Assembly (NCBI GenBank): GCA_965240325.2
Contig: OZ251247.1
Coordinates: 186,001 to 250,000, forward strand
Direction of reading: 5' to 3'
Length of the DNA stretch: 64,000 nucleotides
From: Rebecca billardiae RCC1528
Taxonomy: Eukaryota; Haptophyta
Part shown: piece by piece, positions 45,644-56,694 of the stretch
Position numbering within the stretch: the first letter of the stretch is position 1
Layout: every line of letters begins with the position of its first letter
Position numbers and translations under genes: made by a program
Notes under the pieces: model-generated
Told to the model about the DNA's origin: nothing
What the model saw: only the letters and a program-made list of their open reading frames with translations
Database searches by the model: none

Positions 45644-47606
45644 CCTCGTACCGGACGATCAGGTCATCGATGTAGGCGCCGGCGTCACCGAAAGACCGTG
45701 CGCGATGGATCTCGGCCTCGGCCGCGGCGGCTGCGGCGAGGAACTCGTACGGGCTGAGCGTGAGCGGCTCTCCGGCGAGCTGGCCGAGGTGGCCGAGCGG
45801 GTAGGTGTGGTTGCCCGCGATGGAGACGTCGTCCAGGCTGGGGCAGTCGTCGGACGTGTCCGAGGTCGCGTCCGAAGCCGAGGTCGTGGGCGAGGGAGTG
45901 CACGGGACAAGGTCCGGCAGCTCATCGTCCGTCTCCGAGGCCGAGTCGGAGGCGGAGTCGTCGCGGTCGTCCGGGGGGTTGGCGAGACGGAACGGCTTGA
46001 GGTGGAACGGCTCGTAGGAGGCGGGCTTGCGGATGGACTGGCGCAACGCCATGATGATCACATTCTGGCCGCGCTCGAGCTCGGCCGCCGTCGCGAGCTG
46101 GATCGGGGAGCCGGCCTCAGACGCCGGCGGCGACGGCGAGTCGACCTGCGTCGGCGGCGACGGCGGGCCGAAGGGCGGCGGCGGCGAGCTGGCCTGCGTC
46201 GGCGGGTCGAACAGTGGCGGCGGCGGCGAGTAGAGCGCCGGCTGCTGGTCGATGAGCGACAGCGCCGGCTGCTGCGAGTCGGCGGGCGGCGGCAGCGGCG
46301 GCGTGTTGGTGAGCGCCGGCTGCGAGTTGGAGTGCGCCCGCGACAGCTGCGGGTCGGCGGGCGGCGGCGAGTTGGCGGGCGCCGGCGGCGGCGGCGGCGC
46401 GCCGGCGGGCTGCCGCGACGACGGCGTGAGGACGAGCGTCGGCAGCGAGTTGAAGCGCGCCCGCGACAGCGGCGAGTCGGCGGGCGGCTGCGAGTTGGCG
46501 GGCGGCGGCGGCGGCGCGTCGGCGTCGGTCGCCGCCGGCTGCGAGTTGGGGCCTGACGCCGAGCCCGAGATGGAGATGGCGTTGAGCGTCGGCGTGCCGT
46601 CCTGGATGAGCCGCACGCGCGTCGTGGTCGCCGACGGCTTCGCCCGCTGCGGCGTCGGCTGCGGCTGCGACTGCGAGGGCGCGGAGGGCACGCGCTGGAG
46701 CTTGTTGGACTTGTGAGTCGGGCGGCGCGCGCCGCCGGAGCGAGCGTCGGCTGCGGGCGTCGCGCCCGAGGAGCGCGAGGTGGACGTCTGGGGGCGGTTC
46801 GGGCAGTCGCGGTTCCAGTGCATGCCGCCGCAGTACTTGCACGGGGTAGGAGGCATGGATGCGCCGGGCTGGCCCTTGGAGGTGAGCGCGTTGACGGCCT
46901 GGCGGTTGGGGTTCGTGCCGTTGGCGGCGGCGGCGACGCGGTCGAGATCGTGCACGCGCTCGATGAGATCCTCCACAGAGATGGGCTGGTCGTTCATCGT
47001 CGCGATCACCGAGCTGACGAAGGACGGGTTGCGGCCGTAGAGGTTCACGAGGATGACGACGAGCGTGAAGATGTCGTCCTTGATCTCGACGCCGCGCAGC
47101 TCCGTGGCGTTGGACATCACACGAGCAGCAAAGGTGTGGAAGCTCTCGCTCGGCGACAGCTTGATCGAGAGCAGGGCGTACAGCTTGGCGACGAGCGAGG
47201 AGGGGCGGGAGCTGTTGCAGCGCACGTTGAGCGCGTTGACGAGATGAGACAGCTCGAGCCCGAGACCCGAGTGCTGCAACTGCGCGATGATCGGGTCGAG
47301 GATGCGAGGAGCGACCGCCTTGAGAAGCAACTGCACGATGAAAGCCTGCGTGCGCAGCTGCTTGGCCTGGATGGTGGCGGCGGCGGTGGACGGGGGGCAG
47401 ACGATGGGCTTGTCCGCGCCGGTATCGTCCTTGCCCGGCTCGAGGGGCGAGGACGGGTTGGAGAACGCGAGCGCGACGTCCATGTCCGGCTTCGACGTGA
47501 CCATGACCACAAGAACGGAGATGGCCGTGCGGAGGTCCTGCGGCTTGAGGACGAGAGCTCGCGGCGGGAGCTGGTCACGCATGTCGCCACCCGGCGGCTC
47601 CGCCAT
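45090..47606 (-). CDS. Copia Gag
   Basis: The frame is 838 codons, but recognisable Gag ends near 45650; the rest is the Pol region read out of frame. The ATG uses the last base of the 5' LTR. Residues 80-235 form a copia Gag core (AKQLRTQAFIVQLLLKAVAP, KLYALLSIKLSPSESFHTFA, IEVKDD-like EIKDDIFTLVVILVNLY). A CX2CX4HX4C knuckle (CKYCGGMHWNRDC) is at 256-268. About 250 Pro/Ser-rich residues follow, with a repeated PPADSxLSRAxxNS-like unit, then an acidic segment and a tail (GAYIDDLIVRYEDA) at the junction. No protease motif is present. Confidence 0.9.
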   Translation of the reverse strand: MAEPPGGDMRDQLPPRALVLKPQDLRTAISVLVVMVTSKPDMDVALAFSNPSSPLEPGKDDTGADKPIVCPPSTAAATIQAKQLRTQAFIVQLLLKAVAPRILDPIIAQLQHSGLGLELSHLVNALNVRCNSSRPSSLVAKLYALLSIKLSPSESFHTFAARVMSNATELRGVEIKDDIFTLVVILVNLYGRNPSFVSSVIATMNDQPISVEDLIERVHDLDRVAAAANGTNPNRQAVNALTSKGQPGASMPPTPCKYCGGMHWNRDCPNRPQTSTSRSSGATPAADARSGGARRPTHKSNKLQRVPSAPSQSQPQPTPQRAKPSATTTRVRLIQDGTPTLNAISISGSASGPNSQPAATDADAPPPPPANSQPPADSPLSRARFNSLPTLVLTPSSRQPAGAPPPPPAPANSPPPADPQLSRAHSNSQPALTNTPPLPPPADSQQPALSLIDQQPALYSPPPPLFDPPTQASSPPPPFGPPSPPTQVDSPSPPASEAGSPIQLATAAELERGQNVIIMALRQSIRKPASYEPFHLKPFRLANPPDDRDDSASDSASETDDELPDLVPCTPSPTTSASDATSDTSDDCPSLDDVSIAGNHTYPLGHLGQLAGEPLTLSPYEFLAAAAAAEAEIHRARSFGDAGAYIDDLIVRYEDAPRDGGSTDALQRGALDPVPLQAAHRRLRQGRAAPRRVHHPPHRHAGDVRQDAVRAAARLPARSRSAACLRLRRLRRAAEHALQEARPARRHGRLRRPRRRRPHGERPAQEPHALHEGDHRARARRRPDRPGHVHHLAPRALRRGHALRRPPRRRSHRARPARRRAAAAADAAAARPPCCRCG

Positions 47607-47932
47607 GTCAAAGGGTGAAGAGAGCGACAGGGCCGTGAGGCCCGAGAGCGTGACGAGGGGGGCGAGGATGCCCCGAGAGACGGAGGTTCGACTGATGCAA
47701 CGCGAAGCGGTACGAACTGAACGAGCCGGTCACTAGGGGGGCATCCGACAGTCCTAGGACCGTGTAGGAGGCACTGATAGCCATCAACGGGTAAGTCGTG
47801 AAATGAACCATGATGGGAGTAAGAGTGATGCCGACCTGATAATGAGAGTCGGCGTATGTGGTGTCCAGTGACGGTTGGTGATCCGGGTGTGTACGCACAG
47901 GAGAGCGAGTCCGGTAACGTTGGATCTTGACA
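47606..47932 (-). repeat. 5' LTR of the copia element
   Basis: Identical to the 3' LTR except at 47843. In element sense the next bases are TGGCGGAGCC, which could be a primer-binding site beginning with the usual TGG and also encode the first Gag codons. Confidence 0.96.
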
Positions 47933-48102
47933 CCCCCTTCTTCCTCCCTCTTCCTCCCTCTCTCTTTCCCTTTTCGCGCCGTCGCAAAGTTAAAAATGGA
48001 GTCCACCCCCGTTATAAGGGGCCTGCCAAAGCTACACGCCAGCGCGCAAGCACCGCCCGCCACGCGCGAGCAGGGCGACACAGCGGTGCACCGCCTCGCG
48101 CG

Positions 48103-51100
48103 ATGGCGGCGCCCGGCGGCGGCGGCGCTGGTGGCGGTAGCGCCGGCGGTGGCGGCGCCGCGCCGCGCATGCGCTTCGGCGGCGGCGCGCTCGGACGCCT
48201 CGCCGACTGGGACGGCGCGGGCGAGGCGGCGGCGCCCGCGCGCGCGCCCGGCGGCGGCGGCGGCGGCGGCGGCGCGCTCGGCGCGTGCACGCCCGAGCGC
48301 GGCGCGTGCGTCCCGGGGCACGCCGAGCGCGCGTGCGCCGGGCTGCCGGCCAAGCGCCCCGCCGACTCGCCCGCAAGCGCCACGCCCGCCGCGCCAGCCG
48401 CGCCGCTGCCCCACGGCGGCGGCGGCGGCGGCGGCGGCGCGGGCGGCGCGGGCGGCGGCGGCGGCGGCGCGCCGCCGGCCGACAGTTGGTTGGGGTTTGC
48501 GCGCGCCGCGGCGGCGGGCGCGGCCGAGCCGGGCGCTCCGCTCGGCGCGTGCGCGCAGCACGCGCACGCGCACACGCCGCGCACGCCGCCGCCGCGCGCG
48601 CTGCCCCCGCAGCCGGCGAGCGCGCCGCCGCCCTCCGGCGGTTGTGGCGGCGGCGGCGCGGCCGCGTGCGCAGCCGCGCCGCACGCGCCGCCGCCCGGCT
48701 CGGCGCGCGCGCTCGGTGGCGGCGGCGGCGTGGAGCTTTGCGCCGGCGGCGCGCACGCCGCGGGCGCGCCCGGCCCCGCGCTCGGCTGCGCGCGCACGCC
48801 CGCCGCCCGGCGCGGCAGTGGCGGCGGCGGCGGCGAGGAGGCGGCGGCGGCGGCGGCGGCGCGGCCGGCGCAGCCGCCGCCGGCGGGCGGCGGCGCGGCG
48901 GCGCTGGCGGCTGGGTGGGCGGCGGGCGGCGCGGTGCTCGGGGGCGCGTGCGCCGGCGCAGAGCACGTGGCCGCCGGCGCCCGCGCCGACGCGCCGCCGC
49001 CGCCGCCGCCCGGCGCGTCGGCGGCGCCCGCCCTGCCGCCGGAGGCGGCGGCGGCGGCGGCGGCGGCGGCCGGCGGCGCGGCCGGCGGCGCGGCCGGCGG
49101 CGCGTGTTGCTGCGGGGCGCTCGCGCGGCCGCCGCCGCCGGAGCGCGAGCCGTGGCCGCCCGGCCACGCTTCGCGCGCGGCGGGCCCGGCGCCGCCGTCG
49201 CCGCGCTCGCCGCGCGCGGGCGCGGCGGACGCGGACGACGACGCGGACGACGAGGATGAGGAGGAGGACGGCGCCGACGGCGGCCGTTACGCCGACCGTT
49301 ACGCCGGCCGTTACGCCGACCGTGACGTCGATGGCGGCAGCGGTCGCGGCGAAGGCGGCGGCGGCGGGTGCGGCGGCGGCGGCGGGTGCGTGGGGGCAAG
49401 GCGAGGGAGCCTTGGCGCGGGCGCGGGCGCGCTGGGCTGGGCGGCGGGCGGGCTGCGCGCGCGCGCTGGCGCCGCGGCGCGCGGCTGCGGCGCTGGCGCA
49501 CGTGGCTCTGCCTGCAGCGCGCTGCCGCAGATTGCCCCGCCGCCGCAGACGCAGACGCCGCCGCAGCCGCAGCCGCAGCCGCAGCCGGCGGGCGCTGCCG
49601 CGGCGGCCGGTGCGGTGGCCGACTGGGCGTCCGCGCAGCGGCGCGGTGCCGGCGGCGGTGGGCCGGCGGCGCAGCCCGCGGCGGCCGGCGGCGCGGCCGG
49701 CGCCGACGCGCCGCTCGGCTGCGGCTGGTACGCGCTCGGCGCGCTGCAGGCCGCGCCGGGCGGCGGGTGCGGGTGCGGGTGCGCGGACGCAGGCGGCGGG
49801 TGCGGCGGGAGCGGGCTGTGCGGGGGCTGCGGCCTCTCGCGCCCCGCCCGGTCCCTCTCCTGCTCGAGTGCGCACAGCGGCGTGTCGCTCAGCTCAGCCT
49901 ACTCGCCCTCCTCCGCCTCCGACGCCGACCGTTACGCCGACCGTTACGCCGACCGCTGCGCCGACGGGTACGCGTCGGGCTGCTCCGCGCCCGGCGGCCG
50001 CGCCTCGAGCAGCGGCGCCGGCACCGCCTCCGAGCGCGGCGGGTGCGGCGGCGCGTCACTGTCGGCTTCGCTCTCGGTCGTCTCGCTGTCGGAGGTGCTG
50101 TCTGAGGCGCTCTCCGAGGTGCGCGCCTTTTTTTGGTTCTGTTTAGTATTGTCTTTTTTTGACATTGTTTGTGAATGTGCCTGCTTTGCAGCGCGCGGCG
50201 CGGCGCGCGCGCGCGCGGGGGCTCGGCGCGCGCCCGCCGTCGCCCCCGCCCGCACGCCTGCCTGCCGGCCGCGCGCCGCCCCGTCGCGCCGTGTGCCCGC
50301 CACTGCGCACGCCTCCTCACATATACTCACGTCTACTCACATCTACTCACATCTACTCACGTCTACCGCAAAATGCCCGTGCGGCCGCGTCCCTCCACGC
50401 CCACGCGCCCGCCCGCACGCGCCGCCGCCCCCGGCCGCACACGCACGGCCGCAACTCCCGCCGCTGTGTGCCGCGCCGCTCGGCGGCTCCTCATTTCTGC
50501 CCTTGCATTTTGTGAATACATACGCTGATGTTTTTCTTTCTGCAGCCGGGCTCGGAGGACCTGGAGGAGGCGCTCACCGGCACGCGCGCGCACGGCTGGG
50601 CGGGCGCGGGCGGGCAGGGGCGGATGAGCGTCGCGCAGGAGGCGCTCAACGCGGCCACGATGCTCGGGCCGAGCGCGGTGGCGGTGTGGCATTGGTGCGG
50701 CGCTGCGGCTGCTGCCGCTGCTGCGCGCCCGAGCCCGGACCGTAGCCCTCCCCACCCGGACCGGAGCCCTACCCACCCGGACCGGAGCCCTACCCACCCG
50801 GACCGGAGCGCGGCGCGGCGCGGGCACGGGCGCACGCGCACGCGCACGCGCCCGCCCGCCACCGCCGCTGCCCCCGGTGCTGCGCGCGTGGCCGCCGCGC
50901 CGCGCTGGGCGCCTGGCGCCGCCACCGGCACGGCGCCTCAACCCTACCCCCAACCCTACCCCCAACCCTACCCCCCCAACCCTACCCCCCGTCCGGGCGC
51001 AGGCGGTACGTGTACGGGCACGACGGCGGCGAGCCCTCGCCCGACGACCCGCCGCCGCCGCTGCTGCCGCTGCCGCTGGACGGCGCCGCGCAGCTGCAGC

Positions 51101-52099
51101 CGCAGCAGCCGTGGGCAGTCCCCAGCGGCGGCGGCGGCGGTGCCGAGGGCGCCGACGCCTGGCCCGTGCCCGGCGGCGGTGCGCCCTCCAACGTGCACTA
51201 CGCGGACAATTCCAACCCCAACCCTAACGTGCACTACGCGGACGCGCCCACCAGCTGGGCGGCACGCGCTGGCGGCGGCGGCGGTGGCGGCGGCGGCTCG
51301 GCCGGGCCCACCCTCGTCGGCGGCCGCGCCGCCACGCCCTCGGCCGCGGCGGTGCGCGCGGCGGCGGCCGCCGGCCGCGCCGCGGGCTCGGCCGCCGCGC
51401 GCAGCACCGGGCCCGGGCCATCCTCCGGACCGTCCGGACCGCTGCTCTCCTCCGCCGTGGCCGAGGCGGCGCTCGCCGCGTCGCACGGCGGCCTCACCGA
51501 CCTGCCGCTGGCGCCGGTGCAGCGGCGGCCGAGTGGCGGCGGCGCGGCGGCGCGCGCGGCGGCGCGGCCCGCGCGCGGCGCATCGCCGCGCGCGCGCCGC
51601 CCACGCCGCGCGAGCGGCGGCGGCGAGGCGGCGCCGCTCCGCCGGCTGCGCGCCGCGGCGGACGCGGCGGCCGCGCGGCGCGGCCGCGCGCTGCGCGCCG
51701 CGGCGGACGGCGGCGCGGCCGCGCGGCGCGCGCGGCCGCGCGTGCGCGGCGCGGGCCGCGCGCGCACGCCGCCGGCGCGCGGCAGCGGCGCCGTGGCCGG
51801 CGACGGCGGCGGCGGCGGCTGGGCGGCGGCGCTCGCCGCCGCGGCCGGCGCCGGCGGCGACGGCGGCGCGCGCGCCGCGCTCGCGCGCGCCGCGCACGCC
51901 ACGGTGCAGCGCGCCGCCTCGCTCGGCGCCGGCGCGGCCGCGGCCGCGGCCGCGGCGGCGACGGGCGCGGCCGCGGACGGTGGTGCCCTGCCTGCCGCCC
52001 TCTCCGCGCGCCTGGGCGAGCTGCGCGCCGCGGCGGGCTCGGGCGCGGCGGCGGGCTGGGCGGCGGGCGCGCCGTCGGCGCTCGGCGCCGGCGCGGCGC

Positions 52100-52133
<34 letters not shown>

Positions 52134-55100
52134 GGGCCTCGCGCTCGGCGGCGGCGGCGCCGACGAAGGCGGCGGCGGCGCGTCTGCGGCGCTGCTCCCG
52201 CCCTCCGCCGCGCTCTACGCCGCCGCCTCTGCGGCGGTGGGCTGGTGGCCGCCCGTGGAGCTGCTGCTGGTGTGGGCGTGGCTGCTGCACCTCCCGTTCA
52301 GCGTCGCCTACCACGCGGCGTGCGCGCTCCACACGCTCGGTGCGCGCTGACGCCTGCCCCGGCGTGCTGCGCCCAGAGGGTAGGGTAGGGCAGCTCCTGA
52401 GGGGCCGGGGTGTTAGGGTTGGGGGTGGGGTAGGGTAGGGCTGCTCAGGGGCTAGGGGGTGCGCGTAGGGTAGGGTTGGGCGCCGCGGGCCGTAGCGCGC
52501 GCGCGCGCACTCGCCGCTGACGCCGCGCCTGCCCCGACGCCCCCTCGCCGCCGGCTGCCGCCGCGCTCGCGCGCCCCCGCGCCGTGCCCCGCCGCGCGCG
52601 GCCGCAGCGCACGAGCGCGCGGTGCACCGCGCGCGCGCGGGCGCGGCGGCGCGCGCCGCGTCGGCGCACGGCGGCGGGTGGGAAGGCGGCGCCGCGGCGG
52701 GTGGCGGCAGCGAGCGGCGGCGGCGGCGCAGGCGCCGCCGCGCCGCCGCCGCGGCGCTCGAGGCGCTCGCAGCCGGCGGCGGCGGCGGCGGCGCGGCGCA
52801 CGCGGCCGCGCTCGGCGGCCGCGCCGACAGCGGCGGCGGCGGCTCGCGGCCAGCGACGCCGAGCGGCGGCGCGGCCGCGCGCGGCGGCGGCGCGCGGCGC
52901 GGCCGCGGCGCCGCGGCGCCCGCGGCGGCGGCGGCGGCTCGCGGCGGGCTCGGCGCCGACGTGGGCGCGCCGGCGCTCGCCGGCGCGGCCGACGGCACGG
53001 TCGACGCGGCCGCTGCGGCCCTGGACGCGGCGGAGCGCGGCGGCGGCGGCGGCCGCGGCCGCGGCCGCGGCGCGTGTGGGTGCGCGGGCGCGGGCGGTAA
53101 GCGTGGCACCGCGCATGCCGACGCCGACGCCGACGCGACGGGTGGCGCGGCCGCTGCCGCCGCCGACGGCAGCGCCGCCGCGGCCGGCGGCGGCGGCGGC
53201 GGCGGTGGCAGCGGCGGCGGGCTGCTGGCGGCGCTGGCGGCGCCGCTGGCCGCGCTGCGGCGGCGCGGCGGCGGCGCGGCCGCCGCCGCCGCCGCGGCGG
53301 CGCAGCTGGGGTGCGGCAGTGGCGCCGCGGGCGGGTGCGCCGGCGGCGGCGGCGCCACCGCCGCCGCCGAGCGCGCGCCCACCGCCGCCGCCGCCTCCAC
53401 CGCCGCCGCCGACGACGACGACGACGGCGCCATCGTGCTCGAGGCGGGCAGCCGGCCACTCGGCGGCGCGCGCGCGCGCGGCGCCGCGGCGGCGGCGCGC
53501 CCCGCCGCGGCCGCGGCGGCGCTGCCGCCGTGCGTCGGCCGCGCGGGCGGTGGTGGCGCCGCCGCCGCGTGCGCACGGCTCGCCGAAGCGGACGCGCCGC
53601 CGCCCTTTGGCGCCGCCCAGCTGCCGCAGGCGGCGGCGGCCGCCGCCGCGCCGGGCGGCGGCGGCGCGGCCCGGGGCGCGGCGGCGCGCGGCGCGCCCGG
53701 CGCGTGCGGCGGCGGCACGGGCGGAGCGGCCGCGCCGCCGCACGCGCTGCGCTCGCCCGGCGGCGGGCGCGGCGCGTGCGCCGGCGGCGGCGAGTCGCCG
53801 CGCGCCGGCGGCGGCGGCGCGGCGGCCGGCGGCGCGCGCGCCGGCGGGCAGCGGCGGCGCGGCGGGCGGTGGCGCGGCGGCGCGCGCGGCGCGAGCGGCG
53901 GCGGCGCCGCCGCCGCCGCGTCCGCCGCCGAGCTCGGCGCGGCCAACCGGTACGCCGACCGTTACGCCGACCGTTACGCCGGCTCGGGCGACGCCGACTC
54001 GCGCTACCTCGCCGCGCGCCGCGGCGACGACCCGTACGACCGTTACGTCGACGGTTACGGCTACGGCGGCTACTACGCCGGGCTGGCGCTCGGCTCGCAC
54101 GCGCTGGGCGCGCCCGCGCGAAGGCTAGCCAACGCCCTCAGCGGGGCGGGGCTGCGCGTCGGTGCGCGCGCGCCCGCAGTGGGGATGCGCGCGCGCCGGG
54201 GCGCGCTCGGCGCGCCGCCGCGCGCGCGCGCCCCTCCGCCCGCCCATCGCGCGCGCCCGCCGCCCCGCCCCGCCCCGCGCCCGCCCCCGGCGGTCGCGCG
54301 TGCGCGCGCGCAGGCGCGCGGCTCGGCTGCGGCCTGGGCTGGGACCCGCACGACAACGCGTACCGCCGGCTCGACCAGACGCTCATCCACACCGGCTCGG
54401 TGCGCGCGCGCGCGCAAACCCTCACCCGATGCCGAGCCCGAACCCGAGCCCTACGCGCGCGCGCGCGCACGCGCGCGCCGTCCACCGACCGTGTGCCGCC
54501 CGTTACCCCTCCTACCCGCATTACCCCTCCTACCCGCATTACCCCTCCTACCCGCATTACCCCTCCTACCCGCATTACCCCTCCTACCCGCATTCCCCCG
54601 CTCCATGTGCCGTGCAGGCGCTGACGGCGTACGCCCTCTCCGCCTCGCTGCCCTTCGCCTCCGCCGTGGGCGCGCTCGCGCTGTTCGCCGTGTACTGCCT
54701 GTGGCGCTACCCGCACCAGCGGTGCGCAGCGCGCCACCGGCACCACCCGCCGCCGCGCGGCCGCGCCCGGCCCTGCGCCCGCCGCCCGCCGCGCGCGGCG
54801 CGGCCGAGCGCGCGCGGCCGCGCACCGACCTCCCACCCCCCTCGCCCGTGCCCCTGGCCGCGCCGTGCGCACGCGCGGCGCAGCCCGGTGTACCGGCAGC
54901 TGTGCATCGTGGTGGCCGTGCTCTCGTCCTCGTGCGCCATGGCCTACCGGTGCGCAGCGGCGGCGGCGGAGGCGCGCGGCGGCGCGCGGCGGCGCGCGCG
55001 GGCGCGGCGCGTGCATGCATGCGTGCACAGCGCGCGCGCACAGCCACGCCTGCGCCGCTGCCGCCGGCCCCGGACGCGCCGCCGCGCCCGCGCCGCCCGA

Positions 55101-55535
55101 GTCCGCGCGCGCGGCGCGGCTGGCGCTCTCGTGCGGCGCGCGCTGAGGCCTGCGCACTCACCCCCCCCACGCCCCCTGCCGCCGCGCGCGCCCGCACGCC
55201 CGCGCCACGCGCGCACGCGCCCGCGCGCGCACCCCACGCGCAACCGACGCCGCGCGCGCGTGCGCCCCTCCAGCCGCGACACGCTCAACTTCCTCGCGGC
55301 CGTGACCGCGTTCGCGGCGGGCGGCGCGTGCTTCGCCGTCAACCGCACGCTGCTGCGCGGCTGGGGCCACTCGCTCTTCCACTGCTTCCTCTGCGTGTAC
55401 GTGTACCATGCGCTCAGCAGCGCGCACGCGCTCGCGGTCGGGCTGCACAGGGCGGAGGTGGCCGGGCTGGTCGCGCGCGCGCTCGACGCGGGCGTGCTGC
55501 CGCCCGGCGCCGAGGCGGAGCCGCGCTGGTCCTGA
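48103..55535 (+). CDS. Large multipass membrane protein, CREST (PAQR/hemolysin III/SID-1)-like
   Basis: Proposed exons: 48103-50118, 50546-50694, 51003-52339, 52608-54161, 54314-54399, 54618-54721, 54884-54949 and 55274-55535; about 1857 residues, all joins in phase. Exon 1 is low-complexity Gly/Ala/Pro with RYADRYAGRYADR-type repeats. Membrane segments begin at VELLLVWAWLLHLPFSVAYH (end of exon 3) and continue with ALTAYALSASLPFASAVGAL, YRQLCIVVAVLSSSCAMAY, FLAAVTAFAAGGACFAVN and HSLFHCFLCVYVYHALSSAH. The S-x3-YH, RRLDQTLIH and final HSLFH resemble the metal-binding Ser/His, Asp and His motifs of CREST hydrolases and receptors. Exon 52608-54161 is phase 1 on both sides, so it could be skipped; skipping gives 1339 residues and closer family spacing. 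Family assignment rests on motifs only. Confidence 0.6.
49285..49324 (+). repeat. GTTACGCCGACC coding repeat, first site
   Basis: Three units in frame, encoding RYADRYAGRYADR in exon 1 of the membrane protein. Further copies are at 49927-49960 (exon 1) and 53946-53982 (exon 4), with related CGTTACGTCGACGGTTACGG at about 54042. Confidence 0.9.
50752..50815 (+). repeat. 21-nt tandem repeat in membrane-protein intron 2
   Basis: CCCTACCCACCCGGACCGGA plus G occurs about three times, just after the donor. Telomere-like AACCCTACCCCC units follow at 50938-50993 before the acceptor. Confidence 0.88.
52378..52480 (+). repeat. TTAGGG-like run in membrane-protein intron 3
   Basis: Repeated AGGGTAGGGTAGGG, GTTAGGGTTGGGG and further GGGTAGGG units, opposite in orientation to the CCCTAA runs of the YY1-like and F-box genes relative to transcription. 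Confidence 0.88.
54502..54596 (+). repeat. 18-nt tandem repeat in a membrane-protein intron
   Basis: ATTACCCCTCCTACCCGC is repeated five times without visible change, filling most of the intron between exons ending at 54399 and starting at 54618. Confidence 0.95.
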
Positions 55536-56694
55536 CGGACAGGCCGGGGGCCGCACCGGCACTCGACGGGCGGCAGCGCCGGCTCGCAGGCCGCCGAGCA
55601 CGCCATCGCAGCAGCAGCAGTACGGTTTACTCGGCCTGGATGTAAGCGCGAGCACTATCAGCGGAGCTGACAGTCGACACAGTCGTCTGTCGTGGCGCGC
55701 GGACTGAAGCCACTGACGATGATGAATAAGGCTCGTCGGAATAATCCGGACGAGTATATCCGCCGCCGGAGTCCGCGTCCTGACTGCGCTGCTGATGACG
55801 ATATCGATATGACGGATGACCGCGCCACTGATGATCCGCACTAGCTGCTGTGCGAACATGTATGCGCGCGCGCGCTGATATGCGGCGCCGCGAGTCCCGC
55901 CAGGCGGCGCGCCAGGCCCGGGATCGGCGCAGCGGCCCGCCGCCGGGACGACCGCTGCGACGACTGACTGATGACGACGACCCGCGGCGCCCGTTACCGA
56001 GTAGAGTCGCGTACTCATCCCGGTATTGGCTCGCGCGCGGGCCGTGCGCCCGCATATCGGACCGGCGGCTACGGCTGCTGCTCACTCTGACCGGAGCGGG
56101 CCCCGCGGCGCCGTGCTGCGCCTCTGTCTCGTCAAGCGCTATATATAATGCGCCGGCTGACCTGTCGACTACCGGCCGTGCCGCCCCGCGGCCTGATCAC
56201 CCGGCCGCGGTGGGATTGAGTCTGACGGACTCGCCCGTCCGCGTAGTAATTTAAAGGGCGTCGCGGCTCGATCGTCATTATACGACCGCTGATCACTGAT
56301 CAGGCTGATGCGCGCTCTGTCGGAGCCAGTGACGCGTAGAGTAACGTCGTACTATGATGATATATGATGACGATGATATCAGTCAGCTAGCAGATATCGT
56401 AGTCGATATATGACGATGATGATGACGCGTGAATTAAATGACGCAGCGACTGATGGCAACGGGCACCCGCCGTCCCGCGGCCGCGCCGACGACGGGCGGA
56501 CGACTGCATCAGCAGCAATGCTGGGCACGCAATGGCGCACTGCTACTGGCTCAAGCAGTCCGATCGATTGATTGCACTTTGCAGCGACTCACTCAGCAGC
56601 AGGGCGACCGCCGGAGCATTGGCAGTAATAGCCTGATCGCCGCCGACGACACGGCACTGTGAGCCGCAGTGCGGGCAGCGCAGCAGGCTGCTGC
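55536..56694. other. Intergenic, convergent 3' ends
   Basis: It separates the membrane protein stop from the stop of RCC1 copy 8. 56270-56420 is AT-richer with GATGATATATGATGACGATGAT stretches, and CGCTATATATAATGCG lies near 56140. No gene recognised. Confidence 0.5.

Larger units (their letters stand above)
42675..47932 (-). mobile_element. Ty1/copia LTR retrotransposon lacking protease and integrase core
   Basis: Two 327-bp LTRs (42675-43001 and 47606-47932) with TGTCA..TGACA ends differ at one base (C at 42912, T at 47843). CCCCC is duplicated on both sides. The sense strand is minus: Gag, then a residual integrase C-terminus, reverse transcriptase and RNase H, the copia gene order. GGGTGGGGG lies directly upstream of the 3' LTR as a polypurine tract. 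Gag and Pol are in different frames, and no protease DSGA motif or integrase HHCC/DDE core is present. It is therefore young but internally deleted and probably non-autonomous. Confidence 0.95.

Noticed and set aside
52622-55645. Single 1007-codon frame across the end of the membrane protein
   Set aside because: Only the part up to 54161 is kept as an exon. Downstream, the membrane segments lie in other frames joined by clear splice sites.
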